From Gemmatimonadota bacterium (GTDB taxonomy: Bacteria; Gemmatimonadota; Gemmatimonadetes; Gemmatimonadales; GWC2-71-9), in the NCBI GenBank assembly GCA_022573095.1, contig JACZUR010000067.1, positions 1 to 9,358 on the forward strand: 9,358 nt of DNA, read 5' to 3'. Under the pieces are notes generated by a model. The model worked only from the letters and a program-made list of their open reading frames with translations, made no database searches and was not told where the DNA came from. A program made the position numbers and the translations under genes. Below, one piece after another: positions 1 to 7,117 of this stretch; within the stretch, counting starts at the first letter, position 1; every line of letters starts with the position of its first letter.

Positions 1-588
1 AGCGATGTTTATTCCTTCGATCCCTGCAACGTGTAGTTTTGCCTGAACAGCGTCGGACATGCTAGTGGCGATCGAGTCGCGGAACTCGATGTCGTTGATC
101 CCGTGTTTTGCCATGCCATCACGTACACCCGCACGAATCGCGTTCAAGACAGCCGCTTCGACTGCACGGCGATCACCGATACGCTGATACAGGGTCACCA
201 CGTCTTCGGACCCCACCCGATAGCGAACGGCGACTTCCACATCGACGGCCATCTGCTCACGTGAAAGGGCGTCCATTGTTTCGATCATGCCCCCACCCGG
301 AAACTGGATCTCGCGAATGCTGAACTTTTCCACCTGAGCCCAGGGCCGTACAATGTGGATGCCCGAGTTCAGAGATCCCTCATCCACTATACCGAAAGCG
401 TGGACGACACCCACCTCACCAACGCCTATCACCACCAACATTGATGAGGCTGCCAACACGGCTCCGAGGAGAGCGGCTCCCGCTCCCGCCGCTCGAACGG
501 GTAGACGCGTCTGACTCTTTCCACCCCCGATTACAACAGCGGCGATACCGGCCAGAAGAAGTACGATACCTATTAGACCTAGACCCAT
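1..588 (-). CDS. SPFH/prohibitin-type membrane protein, 3' part missing
   Basis: The reading frame is open from an ATG at 588 to the left edge, giving 196 visible residues; the C-terminus lies outside the window. The start is backed by AGGAG (complement of 596-600) seven bases upstream. Two hydrophobic stretches, about residues 3-22 and 35-60, flank a short basic segment (KSQTRLPVR), so the N-terminus looks like a membrane hairpin. What follows is typical of the SPFH (band 7) domain: GEVGVVHAFG, then EGSLNSGIHIVRPW, then DALSREQMAVDVEVAVRYRV, and the region around RRAVEAAVLNAIRAG. Family members form large membrane-bound rings that scaffold or restrain proteases such as FtsH, or organise membrane microdomains. 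The pattern is nearer to prohibitin than to flotillin, but the missing C-terminal coiled coil is needed to decide. It is divergent from the operon starting at 824. No convincing promoter was found for it. Confidence 0.88.
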   Translation of the reverse strand, partial: MGLGLIGIVLLLAGIAAVVIGGGKSQTRLPVRAAGAGAALLGAVLAASSMLVVIGVGEVGVVHAFGIVDEGSLNSGIHIVRPWAQVEKFSIREIQFPGGGMIETMDALSREQMAVDVEVAVRYRVGSEDVVTLYQRIGDRRAVEAAVLNAIRAGVRDGMAKHGINDIEFRDSIATSMSDAVQAKLHVAGIEGINIA

Positions 589-668
589 GATTCCACTCCT
601 TGTTCGATAAATGTTGTTTGTAGTATGGAAGTATCTACATGTTGCACCAGCAGGGGAAGGTGAGGTTG

Positions 669-682
669 GTGACGGGTGTCAC
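669..682. repeat. Short inverted repeat, possible operator
   Basis: GTGAC, four bases (GGGT), then GTCAC form a perfect five-base-arm dyad in the spacer between the divergent SPFH gene and the plus-strand operon. It could bind a dimeric regulator, but the arms are short and only one copy is seen. The operator role is inference. Confidence 0.2.
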
Positions 683-758
683 GGTGGAAAACGGACTCGG
701 TCTGCATAGATAGTACGGCCGGCACGGCGTGAGCAGACGTCGTCGCGGTTTAGGGCTC

Positions 759-787
759 TTGACCCCCCGACCCCTGGGAGCGATATT
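759..787 (+). promoter_or_regulatory. Candidate sigma70-type promoter for the 824-3475 operon
   Basis: A -35 box TTGACC (759-764, five of six consensus bases) is followed by a 17-base spacer and a -10 box GATATT (782-787, four of six). Transcription would start near 794, leaving a leader of about 30 bases before the ATG at 824. Position and spacing suit the first gene of the plus-strand operon. Promoter consensus in this lineage is not known, so this is a match to the general bacterial pattern only. Confidence 0.45.
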
Positions 788-823
788 GGCCCCCCTAGAA
801 CTGCCGTGGTGGAGAGGGGATCG

Positions 824-1066
824 ATGGCTTGGAGAGAAATAGACGTAGACGACGAGACTTGGTACGTTCAACCGGCTGCCGAGCTGCGCGCTAACCAGTC
901 TCTGTGGCAACTTATGCTCTCCTTCAGGTCCACGGAAGGTGAGAACCGTAAGTCATTTTGGACTACGTACCCGATCGAGTCGACGTCTAAGTCTTCCATC
1001 TTTACCCAGGCCGAGAACATCACTGACGAGGTGCTAAAGCAGGTGTTGACGGAGCACGAGAATTGA
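824..1066 (+). CDS. Small unrecognised protein, first gene of operon
   Basis: An 80-residue protein that I do not recognise. It has no signal peptide, membrane segment or cysteine, so it is probably cytosolic. It is acidic and rich in aromatic residues (MAWREIDVDDETWYV near the start, SLWQLMLSF in the middle, SFWTTYPIES further on), and it ends in a helix-like acidic segment. The ATG at 824 is preferred because GGAG at 811-814 sits nine bases upstream. An in-frame GTG at 806 would add six residues but has no good ribosome binding site. It lies just after a candidate promoter and is followed after 17 bases by the next small gene. The alternation of tryptophans and hydrophobic residues suggests a compact beta-rich fold, which is inference. 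Confidence 0.7.
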   Translation: MAWREIDVDDETWYVQPAAELRANQSLWQLMLSFRSTEGENRKSFWTTYPIESTSKSSIFTQAENITDEVLKQVLTEHEN

Positions 1067-1083
1067 GGATCGACTGATCCCTC

Positions 1084-1335
1084 GTGCAGACTCCGCTGCA
1101 GGAACTTAGACGAATCGCCGAATCGGTTGGCATGCTCACCGGACAGACTGTCCAGGATGTTACGATACGTTCGGACTGCCGGCAGTTGCGCATCACGCTG
1201 ATGGATGACGCCATTCTTCTGGTTTCGGCTCACGTCGACGAGGCGGGGAAGCCTCGTCTGGACGTAGACCTCGTCAAGGTGGACGTGGAACGCGACCAGC
1301 GGCAGCTGGAAGTGGAATTTGAGAAACAGGGTTGA
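1084..1335 (+). CDS. Small unrecognised protein, second gene of operon
   Basis: An 83-residue protein with a GTG start, 17 bases after the previous stop. I do not recognise it. The N-terminal part (LQELRRIAESVGMLTGQTV) looks like an amphipathic helix. The rest alternates hydrophobic and polar residues (VTIRSDCRQLRITLMDD, ILLVSAHVDE, PRLDVDLVKVDVE), which suggests an antiparallel beta sheet. One cysteine is present, and no signal peptide or membrane segment. No strong Shine-Dalgarno lies close to the start, so translation may be coupled to the gene before it. A longer minus-strand frame covers this stretch, but the plus-strand frame fits the gap between two co-oriented genes and is the better call. 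Confidence 0.6.
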   Translation: MQTPLQELRRIAESVGMLTGQTVQDVTIRSDCRQLRITLMDDAILLVSAHVDEAGKPRLDVDLVKVDVERDQRQLEVEFEKQG

Positions 1336-1395
1336 GATTATCGCCTGCGCGCACGATCATGATGCTGGCTAGGCGAGAGAGAAGTAGGTGTCTGC

Positions 1396-1821
1396 ATGGC
1401 TGAAACGCCGCTGAATTCCGAGGACCAGCGGATAAGATTTGAAGAGTTCGATCTGCAGGTGGAGTCCGGCGGCCGCTGCTCGGCCAAGGTCGTTCTGACC
1501 TGGAATGACGATGACGAATTTGTCGGTACCGCAGATGGGCTGGACTCGCAGACGGGTCAACTCAGATGCGCCGCGAACGCCACCTCCCGTGCGTTAGAGA
1601 AGGCTTTTGGCGAGGGACTGTCTCTCAGCGTTCTGGGTGTGAAAGCTATCAAAGCTTTCGATGCTGTTCTGGTGGTGGTTTCCCTCACCAGCCACTCGGG
1701 AGGACAGGATCAACGGCTGGTAGGTTCGTGTATGATAGACGGAGCGCTGGCCCGAGGTGCAGCCCTCGCGGTCCTGAGCGCGACTAACAGGCTACTGGCT
1801 AACGCTATCTCTTCACGCTAA
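1396..1821 (+). CDS. Unrecognised protein with LeuA-regulatory-domain-like pattern
   Basis: A 141-residue protein with an ATG start and AGGTG (1386-1390) five bases upstream. The central part, about residues 30-135, reads like the C-terminal allosteric domain of 2-isopropylmalate synthase: a beta strand (AKVVLTW), a glycine-containing turn and small-residue helix (GTADG, then QLRCAANATSRALEKAF), two hydrophobic strands (LSLSVLGVKAI and DAVLVVVSLT), then LVGSCMID leading into an alanine-rich helix ending in LSATNRLL. No LeuA catalytic barrel is attached, and the neighbours are not leucine genes, so a leucine-sensing role is not supported. The resemblance is by eye and may reflect a shared fold only. 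The next gene starts 16 bases downstream, so the two are almost certainly co-transcribed. No signal peptide is seen, so it is probably cytosolic. Confidence 0.75.
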   Translation: MAETPLNSEDQRIRFEEFDLQVESGGRCSAKVVLTWNDDDEFVGTADGLDSQTGQLRCAANATSRALEKAFGEGLSLSVLGVKAIKAFDAVLVVVSLTSHSGGQDQRLVGSCMIDGALARGAALAVLSATNRLLANAISSR

Positions 1822-1837
1822 TCCGGGGGAAGCCGGC

Positions 1838-3475
1838 ATGCGTAAATTTGCCTGGATATCCGCTCTCTTAGCCATCCCCGGTTGCTCTACTGCTCCCTCT
1901 AATGCTACTGTAACCGTCCTTCCCGTCCCGCCATCCCATGTCCAAGGCCCAGATCAAGCGCTAACTGATGAGGAAGTTCTGGAGCTGCTCCGTGGCTTGC
2001 AGTATCGAAGCCTGACCCCGGGTTCCGATCACATTCGCGGCACGCTGGACGCAAGTTGGGACGGTGTCGGGGCTCTCGATCTGGATGCGAGGGGCGAGGA
2101 ATTGGAAAGGCAGCGGCACGGCGCTGCCAGTTCGGTGATCCCCGAATATGACATCGATGTGGAGTCGTTTGCCAACCACGAGCGCGTACAGTACTTCATC
2201 GACTTCTTTCAGGGACCCGCTCGTCCGCGCTTTGCAGTTTGGCTGAACAGACTTCCCCGTTATGAAGGTATGATCCGATCGGTATTCCGCGCGAGAGGAT
2301 TGCCGGAAGACTTGGTTTTCCTAGGGTTGATTGAAAGCGGCTACTCCAACACAGCCGTCTCGATTTCCAGGGCGGTGGGAATGTGGCAATTCATGTCCCG
2401 CACCAGTACCGCCTACGGGCTGCGAACCGATGATTGGGTAGATGAACGCCGTGATCCGTTTAAGGCGACCGACGCGGCGGCGCGGTATCTATCGGATCTC
2501 CACGACCGTTTCGGGGCCTGGTATCTGGCCGCCGCCGCATATAACGGAGGTTCGGGTCGCATATCGCGTGGTATCCGCCGGTTGCGTGACGATTCGCTCT
2601 CGGACCAGACCTTCTTCGATCTTTCAGAGAGAAGATACCTGAGGATGGAGACCCGGGACTACGTACCCAAGCTCATCGCCGCAACCATGATCGCCAAGGA
2701 TCCGGCGATGTACGGATTTGACAGTGTCACCGCCATGGAGCCGCTCGCCTTCGATGAAGTAACGGTTACTGGGTCTGCCGGTTTGGATGTTCTGGCGCAA
2801 CTCGCCGACACAGCCACTGCCGCTTTGGTGGAACTCAACCCGCAATACTACAGGAGGATCACGCCGCCGGGCGAACGCTCAGTGGTGCGTGTGCCCAAGG
2901 GTGCCGGTACTCTGGTAGCCCTCCGCTACGCGGAACTGGCGGAGAGTGAGCGAGTGAACTTCCTTCAGCACAGAATCCGAAGGGGCGAAACGCTGGGTCT
3001 GATTGGGCGGCGCTACCGGGTTACGGTGCAACTTCTCATCGCTGCCAATCCGGGAATTCGACCCCGCAGGCTGGGCGTCGGGCAGCGCATTGCCGTTCCG
3101 GTATCGAGCGCGGCCAGAAACGGTTCCGTCGCACCGTTGCCGAGTGCGCGGACTGCGCCCACTGGCGGGGGCCGGTACCACACGGTTTCCAGAGGCGAAT
3201 CCCTGTGGTGGATCGGACGGCGCTATGGCGTTTCGGTGCGGGATCTAAGGCGGTGGAACGACATCGCACCGAGCGAGTATCTCATTGTCGGTCAGCGACT
3301 CGTTGTCGGAGGGGGTTCGTCGGTACACCGAGTGCGCCGGGGCGAAACACTGTGGCTGATTGCCCAGAGGTACGGGGTGGAGACTGGCGAGTTACGAAGC
3401 TGGAACGACCTCGAATCAGGGTCAATAATTCGAGCTGGTCAGCGTCTTAGAATTGCTCCTCGTTTCGGCGAATAA
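1838..3475 (+). CDS. mltD: MltD-like membrane-bound lytic transglycosylase with three LysM repeats
   Basis: A 545-residue exported enzyme that cleaves the MurNAc-GlcNAc bond of peptidoglycan to give 1,6-anhydro products. The N-terminus is a lipoprotein signal: basic start, short hydrophobic core and a lipobox-like LAIPGC with the lipidated cysteine at residue 16; proline at -2 is unusual. The transglycosylase domain spans about residues 135-250. The catalytic glutamate is E166 in LGLIESGYSN, followed by AVGMWQFM and AAAAYNGGSGRI, all family hallmarks. Three LysM peptidoglycan-binding repeats follow at about 377-422, 447-491 and 496-540; each starts with a basic RGE(T/S)L segment and ends in GQR plus a hydrophobic strand. 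Length and order match the MltD family. GGGGGA at 1825-1830 supports the ATG. It is the last gene of the plus-strand operon, and its last 29 bases overlap the end of another transglycosylase gene on the opposite strand. Confidence 0.92.
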   Translation: MRKFAWISALLAIPGCSTAPSNATVTVLPVPPSHVQGPDQALTDEEVLELLRGLQYRSLTPGSDHIRGTLDASWDGVGALDLDARGEELERQRHGAASSVIPEYDIDVESFANHERVQYFIDFFQGPARPRFAVWLNRLPRYEGMIRSVFRARGLPEDLVFLGLIESGYSNTAVSISRAVGMWQFMSRTSTAYGLRTDDWVDERRDPFKATDAAARYLSDLHDRFGAWYLAAAAYNGGSGRISRGIRRLRDDSLSDQTFFDLSERRYLRMETRDYVPKLIAATMIAKDPAMYGFDSVTAMEPLAFDEVTVTGSAGLDVLAQLADTATAALVELNPQYYRRITPPGERSVVRVPKGAGTLVALRYAELAESERVNFLQHRIRRGETLGLIGRRYRVTVQLLIAANPGIRPRRLGVGQRIAVPVSSAARNGSVAPLPSARTAPTGGGRYHTVSRGESLWWIGRRYGVSVRDLRRWNDIAPSEYLIVGQRLVVGGGSSVHRVRRGETLWLIAQRYGVETGELRSWNDLESGSIIRAGQRLRIAPRFGE

Positions 3476-4142
3476 CGGCTTCGTAGTACCCATCCATAAT
3501 GTGAGACGCATACCCGTTACGGGGGTCGATTCCGGCATGGAGAAGTTCCTGAACTCGTACCGGACCTCTGTTATAGGCCAGTAACGCCATGTCCGAGTCG
3601 GGTCCGTACCTCGATAGCAGCTCAGCCAGGTGTCTGAAGCCGATTTCGAGATTCTTTGCGGGCTCGAACAGCTCGGCAGGCGTGATTCCCGGGTAGAAAT
3701 GTCTCGCCGTTTCCGGCATCACCTGTGCCAAGCCGATAGCCCCCACCGAACTGACTGCCCGGGGATTGAACCTGCTCTCGGTCCAAACCAATCGGAAGGC
3801 CAGCTCCGGATCGATACCCTCGTGCAGGGCGCGGTCGTGAATCAGAGTCGCAAGGTCCGCTGAGATGCCATAACGGGCTAAATACCGAAAAAGCCGCTCG
3901 CTGCGCTGGAGCCTGAGCTTGGTCAGTTCCAATTCGCCCTGGGTTGCGTGCAGCGCTTGTTCGGCAGCCGATCGGGGCCCGAACCCAGTGGAGTAAATCT
4001 TGGAAGACACAGCCGCTACCCCGAGCACGAGAAACACCATAGCCACCGCAAACGCCAGTCCACTCAGCAGCAGACGCTGAGTCTGAGTTGACGTCGGCAA
4101 CGCCGTAGGCTGCCAGACTGTTAGTTCTTCAGTTACTTCCAC
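3447..4142 (-). CDS. Membrane-anchored Slt-type lytic transglycosylase
   Basis: A 231-residue protein with a GTG start; GAGAAG lies a few bases upstream. Residues 24-45 form one transmembrane segment (LLLSGLAFAVAMVFLVLGVA), without a cleavable signal, so the protein should be anchored in the inner membrane and face the periplasm. A helical, coiled-coil-like stretch (about 57-90) links it to a transglycosylase SLT domain at about 95-225. The catalytic glutamate is E122 in VWTESRFNP. SSVGAIGLAQVMPETA and LLAYNRGP are the other conserved blocks. There are no LysM repeats, so recruitment to the wall must come from the domain itself or a partner. It is the third gene of the minus-strand operon, 43 bases after moaC, and converges on the MltD-like gene with a 29-base overlap. 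Confidence 0.9.
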   Translation of the reverse strand: MEVTEELTVWQPTALPTSTQTQRLLLSGLAFAVAMVFLVLGVAAVSSKIYSTGFGPRSAAEQALHATQGELELTKLRLQRSERLFRYLARYGISADLATLIHDRALHEGIDPELAFRLVWTESRFNPRAVSSVGAIGLAQVMPETARHFYPGITPAELFEPAKNLEIGFRHLAELLSRYGPDSDMALLAYNRGPVRVQELLHAGIDPRNGYASHIMDGYYEAVIRRNEEQF

Positions 4143-4185
4143 TTAGCTTCTCTGTCTCGACAGGTATTAACGCGGCAAACGCCCG

Positions 4186-4662
4186 TCAGGTTTCAGCGTT
4201 CCAATCGCCGCTAGCTCCACCCGACTTCTTCAGCAGCCTGATGCCGCCTATTTGCATAGCGTGTCCTGTTGCCTTGACCATGTCGTAAACCGTCAATAGC
4301 GCAACCGACGTCGCCGTTAGAGCCTCCATCTCCGCCCCGGTTCGGGCCGAAACCTGAACCGTGGTTGTGACCCTGACTCCAGGCAGTTCGGGATCCAGTT
4401 CCGCAACCACATCGGTGTGACCCAACTGCAGCTGGTGACACAGTGGTATCAGTTCGGCGGTGCGTTTCGCCGCCATCGTGCCCGCTAGTTCGGCGGTGAT
4501 CAGCACATCACCCTTGGGGCCGCGGTTTTCGGCGATCAACTGAGCCGCCTCGGCGCTCATCGTGATGACGCCCTCGGCAACCGCTTTGCGGTCGCTCACC
4601 GCCTTCTTGCTCACGTCCACCATTTTGGCTCTGCCCGAGGAGTCGATGTGCGACAGTTTCAC
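4186..4662 (-). CDS. moaC: Cyclic pyranopterin monophosphate synthase MoaC
   Basis: MoaC acts after the radical-SAM enzyme MoaA and turns 3',8-cyclo-GTP into cyclic pyranopterin monophosphate, the first stable intermediate of molybdenum cofactor synthesis; it works in the cytosol as a hexamer. The 158-residue length is normal. Family blocks are present: the N-terminal MVDVSKKAVSDRKAVAEG, KRTAELIPLCHQLQL around residue 75, GAEMEALTA near 110, and TVYDMVKA with the catalytic pair D127 and K130. The start is a GTG with GGAGGAG five bases upstream, and it overlaps the holB stop in GTGA, so translation of the two is probably coupled. No other molybdenum cofactor gene is in the window, so the pathway must be completed elsewhere. 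The holB neighbour is not functionally related. Confidence 0.96.
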   Translation of the reverse strand: MKLSHIDSSGRAKMVDVSKKAVSDRKAVAEGVITMSAEAAQLIAENRGPKGDVLITAELAGTMAAKRTAELIPLCHQLQLGHTDVVAELDPELPGVRVTTTVQVSARTGAEMEALTATSVALLTVYDMVKATGHAMQIGGIRLLKKSGGASGDWNAET

Positions 4663-5714
4663 GCAAGCTCCTCCAGTTCACGTCCCAAAACCGCCAACGC
4701 CAGCTGAGGATTCACGTTGCCCTGTGCAGCCAGACGAGTCGCCTCGATCTTCTTTAACGCCTCCAACGTCCTTCTTAGCTTGCCGTTTCCAGGGCTCGTC
4801 GCGTCCCTCAGGCGATCCCGGAGGCTCAGCGCCATGGCATCCAAAGTGTCGGTGAAGGCGCCTCTGGCGGCCCAAGGTTGTTGGCGAAATGCTTTCCGGG
4901 CGAATCCTCCGTCCCCTGCCTCGGCCGTCTCGAGAAAAGCCGCCGCGTCGGCTTCCGCTCCCGCGGCGTCTCCCGCCGCTATCACCTGACCTATGGATCC
5001 GTCAGCCGAAAGAACTCGCCTCTGAAGAGCGGTCCCAGATGCGTTCTCGTCCATCTCGGTGTGGATGAACCTCTCTACCGCCGAGTCCGCCACCCTGCCG
5101 ATTCGTAACGGCACGAGTCGAGAGCGGATAGTGGGCAACAGGGCCTCAGCTCTGCTCGACGTCAGGATGATCACCGTGTCCTCCAGCGGTTCTTCCAGGA
5201 CCTTCAGCAGCGCGTTCGCCGCCTCCTGGCTGGCCTGCTGCACCACCAGTCTGTCGGCGTCGCCCAATACGAAGACCTTTCTCTTGCCGCTGTACGGTGT
5301 CAGCCCCGCTATCCGGTGGAGTAACCGAATAGCCGCAATGGGGTACCCGATCATGCCTTCCGGCGAGCTGTACTTCGGCTCGGCCCTCCGGTCCGCCATG
5401 GCGGCCGCCAAGAGTTCCTGCGCCTCCCCAATCTGTTTGCTCGGGTCCGTCGCCTTCGGGCGGGCTATCGGAACGAACCAATGCAGGTCGGGGTGCGTCA
5501 GCTTGCGTACCTGTCTGCAGGGTGCGCAGGATCCGCAAGGAGCTCCAGGACCGCCCTCGCACAAAAGGCCCTGGCCAACCCATAGTGCCACGCGCTGCTT
5601 CCCGACGCCGGCTGGACCTGTGAACAGGGATACTTGCGGAAACCGGCCGATAGCGAGACTGCTACCAAGCCGGTCTAGTAAGGCTTCGTGTCCGTACACG
5701 GGATGCATTCCCAT
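4659..5714 (-). CDS. holB: DNA polymerase III delta-prime subunit
   Basis: Delta-prime is the stator of the clamp loader that places the sliding clamp on primed DNA. The ATG at 5714 gives 351 residues; an ATG at 5708 (two residues shorter) and an upstream GTG at 5762 (16 longer) are also in frame. None has a clear Shine-Dalgarno, and homologues begin close to the PVYGHEALLDRL segment, so the shorter forms are preferred. Counting from 5714, the P-loop GPAGVGKQ is at about 33-40, with Q where ATP-binding relatives have S or T. The zinc site has cysteines at about 52, 60, 63 and 66. A Walker B-like strand VFVLGDADRL and the LLKVLEEP block follow. The usual SRC motif reads TIRSRL here. An insertion of roughly 30-40 residues lies between the zinc site and the Walker B-like strand. 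The C-terminal part is a poorly conserved helical domain. Confidence 0.9.
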   Translation of the reverse strand: MGMHPVYGHEALLDRLGSSLAIGRFPQVSLFTGPAGVGKQRVALWVGQGLLCEGGPGAPCGSCAPCRQVRKLTHPDLHWFVPIARPKATDPSKQIGEAQELLAAAMADRRAEPKYSSPEGMIGYPIAAIRLLHRIAGLTPYSGKRKVFVLGDADRLVVQQASQEAANALLKVLEEPLEDTVIILTSSRAEALLPTIRSRLVPLRIGRVADSAVERFIHTEMDENASGTALQRRVLSADGSIGQVIAAGDAAGAEADAAAFLETAEAGDGGFARKAFRQQPWAARGAFTDTLDAMALSLRDRLRDATSPGNGKLRRTLEALKKIEATRLAAQGNVNPQLALAVLGRELEELA

Positions 5715-5828
5715 GGAAGGCCAATGTAATCGTTTGCGGTTCGAGTTGGTAGCGCGAATCACATAAGTCGCTGTGTGGCAAAATCTTGCGCTCAGAGGAG
5801 TACACCGGCCAAGGCCAGAAAAAATGGT

Positions 5829-5840
5829 ATTATGGCGCTA
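5829..5840. repeat. Direct repeat, left copy (ATTATGGCGCTA)
   Basis: The 12-base word ATTATGGCGCTA occurs here, 67 bases before the furthest-upstream possible holB start, and again in the same orientation at 7118-7129. Both copies are in the non-coding spacers that flank the 5907-7001 gene. A related ATTATGG lies at 5872-5878. On the minus strand the word contains CATAAT, which is close to a -10 box, but no matching -35 box was found at the right distance. Role unknown. Confidence 0.4.
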
Positions 5841-5906
5841 CGCTGTATCCATGATGTCGTTATGATGTCGCATTATGGTTTGGGAAGAGAAGTTGGTTCC
5901 AGGGGC

Positions 5907-7001
5907 CTATCGACCCCTCCAAATCTTCCACCGGTCGACGATCCGGCTACCCTGCACAACGACGAACTCGTCGTGGCAGGCCGTCGTAAGACAGGAGTGA
6001 TTGGGTAGAATCCGAATTTTCTGTCCCGGCGTCATGCGACCGGCAAGGATGCCGTGTTCCTGGCTCAGTGAGGTGACTTTGACCCGATCTTCGAGCGTGG
6101 CCCTGTCATAGTCGGCATACACTTGCCCGAAGCAGGCTTCGCCGGCCGGCCCCGGGTCCTGGGACAGCGAGAGCGCTCCGGCATCGATCACGCTGTGGGA
6201 GGCTTGTGTAGGTACTGAGACAACGCTCGCGAGCACGCTTGTGGCGCAGTCTGCTATATCGCACGAACTCAGCGCGACCTGGGAATAGTCGAACAGCGCA
6301 TAATTTCCGGGTCGAACTTCGCTGACCCCGGCAAGGTTCTGGACGTGGCACATGGCCGGCGTTGAGCCGGTGGAAACGGTCTCGCATCGGATGCCGGTCT
6401 TGCCGAGGCGGCTGGCGAGTTTCGTAATGAGTGATCGCTCGCTCTCTGCTACCGCCTCGATTTGTGCTACGCTATCAGCGTGGTAACTGTTGCCAGAGTG
6501 CGAAATAAGACCACCAAAGGTGAGTAATTGGCTGTCGCTCAACGACGTGGCCAGGGCAAGGGCTGTCTCAGACTCGGGATCGACGCCGGCTCGGTGATAC
6601 CCACAGTCGACTTTCAAGAGTACCTCAAGAGGCGCGCCGAATCTCTCCAGTGCTTCCACCGTCTCAGCCGAATCGGCAACAACCCTCAGTCGTACCCGTT
6701 CGGCGAGTTGCACCGCTTCGCCGATACGGCTGCGGATCATCGGAAACGCCCAGGTGATGTCGTCGAACCCGTGGTCGGCGAACACTCCAGCCTCGTAAAG
6801 GGTCGACACCGTAATCCCCGTGGCACCCAGCGACCTCTGAAGCTCGGCTATCTCCAGGCACTTGTGACTCTTCACATGGGGCCGGAGTGAGACACTTAGA
6901 CCCTGGGCCTTCGCCGCCATGCGCTCGAGGTTGGCCTGGAGCCTGTCCAGGTCGAGCACTAGAGCCGGAGTTGGGAGGTCAAAAATGGAGTCAGAGTTCA
7001 C
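5907..7001 (-). CDS. PLP enzyme of the D-serine dehydratase/D-threonine aldolase family
   Basis: The fold-type III PLP domain (alanine racemase N-terminal type) is clear. The start FDLPTPALVLDLDRL is followed by RPHVKSHK, whose first lysine is the expected Schiff-base residue. A central KVDCGYHRAG and GGLISHSGNSY fit the barrel, and VSTGSTPA fits the phosphate-binding loop. Near the C-terminus PNHSCLTTACH contains His-x-Cys, the zinc pair known in eukaryotic-type D-serine dehydratases, where zinc helps remove the substrate hydroxyl. The likely reaction is D-serine to pyruvate and ammonia, or D-threonine aldol cleavage; the His-x-Cys pair favours the former. GTG at 7001 gives 364 residues and puts the start just before the conserved block; GGGAA lies upstream. 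A TTG at 7037 would add 12 poorly conserved residues. It is a single gene with spacers on both sides. Confidence 0.85.
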   Translation of the reverse strand: MNSDSIFDLPTPALVLDLDRLQANLERMAAKAQGLSVSLRPHVKSHKCLEIAELQRSLGATGITVSTLYEAGVFADHGFDDITWAFPMIRSRIGEAVQLAERVRLRVVADSAETVEALERFGAPLEVLLKVDCGYHRAGVDPESETALALATSLSDSQLLTFGGLISHSGNSYHADSVAQIEAVAESERSLITKLASRLGKTGIRCETVSTGSTPAMCHVQNLAGVSEVRPGNYALFDYSQVALSSCDIADCATSVLASVVSVPTQASHSVIDAGALSLSQDPGPAGEACFGQVYADYDRATLEDRVKVTSLSQEHGILAGRMTPGQKIRILPNHSCLTTACHDEFVVVQGSRIVDRWKIWRGR

Positions 7002-7068
7002 GCAGTATTCCCGCGACGCGTTGCAAGTTCCCGACAAAGACTAACATCCGGCAGGCATCCACGGGCGG

Positions 7069-7081
7069 ATTATGCCATAAT
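7069..7081. repeat. 13-base palindrome ATTATG-C-CATAAT
   Basis: Perfect six-base arms around a single C in the spacer between the PLP-enzyme gene (minus) and hsp20 (plus). The arm ATTATG is also the core of the 12-base repeat at 5829 and 7118, so this may be a full site and the others half sites for one DNA-binding protein. That link is inference. Confidence 0.35.
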
Positions 7082-7117
7082 TGCAGCTATCTACGAGCGG
7101 GAGCCCTAATTCATGTC

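Noticed and set aside
868..1233. Open minus-strand frame of 121 codons
   Set aside because: It crosses two plus-strand frames that fit the operon by spacing and direction, and it has no ribosome binding site or recognisable motif.
5059..5766. Open plus-strand frame of 235 codons
   Set aside because: It lies wholly opposite holB, whose protein has clear conserved motifs. The plus-strand translation is low-complexity, with serine- and alanine-rich runs, and shows no domain.
5901..5918. AGGGG/CCCCT inverted repeat at the end of the PLP-enzyme gene
   Set aside because: It overlaps the stop codon, has only five paired bases and no T run on the minus strand, so it is not a convincing terminator.
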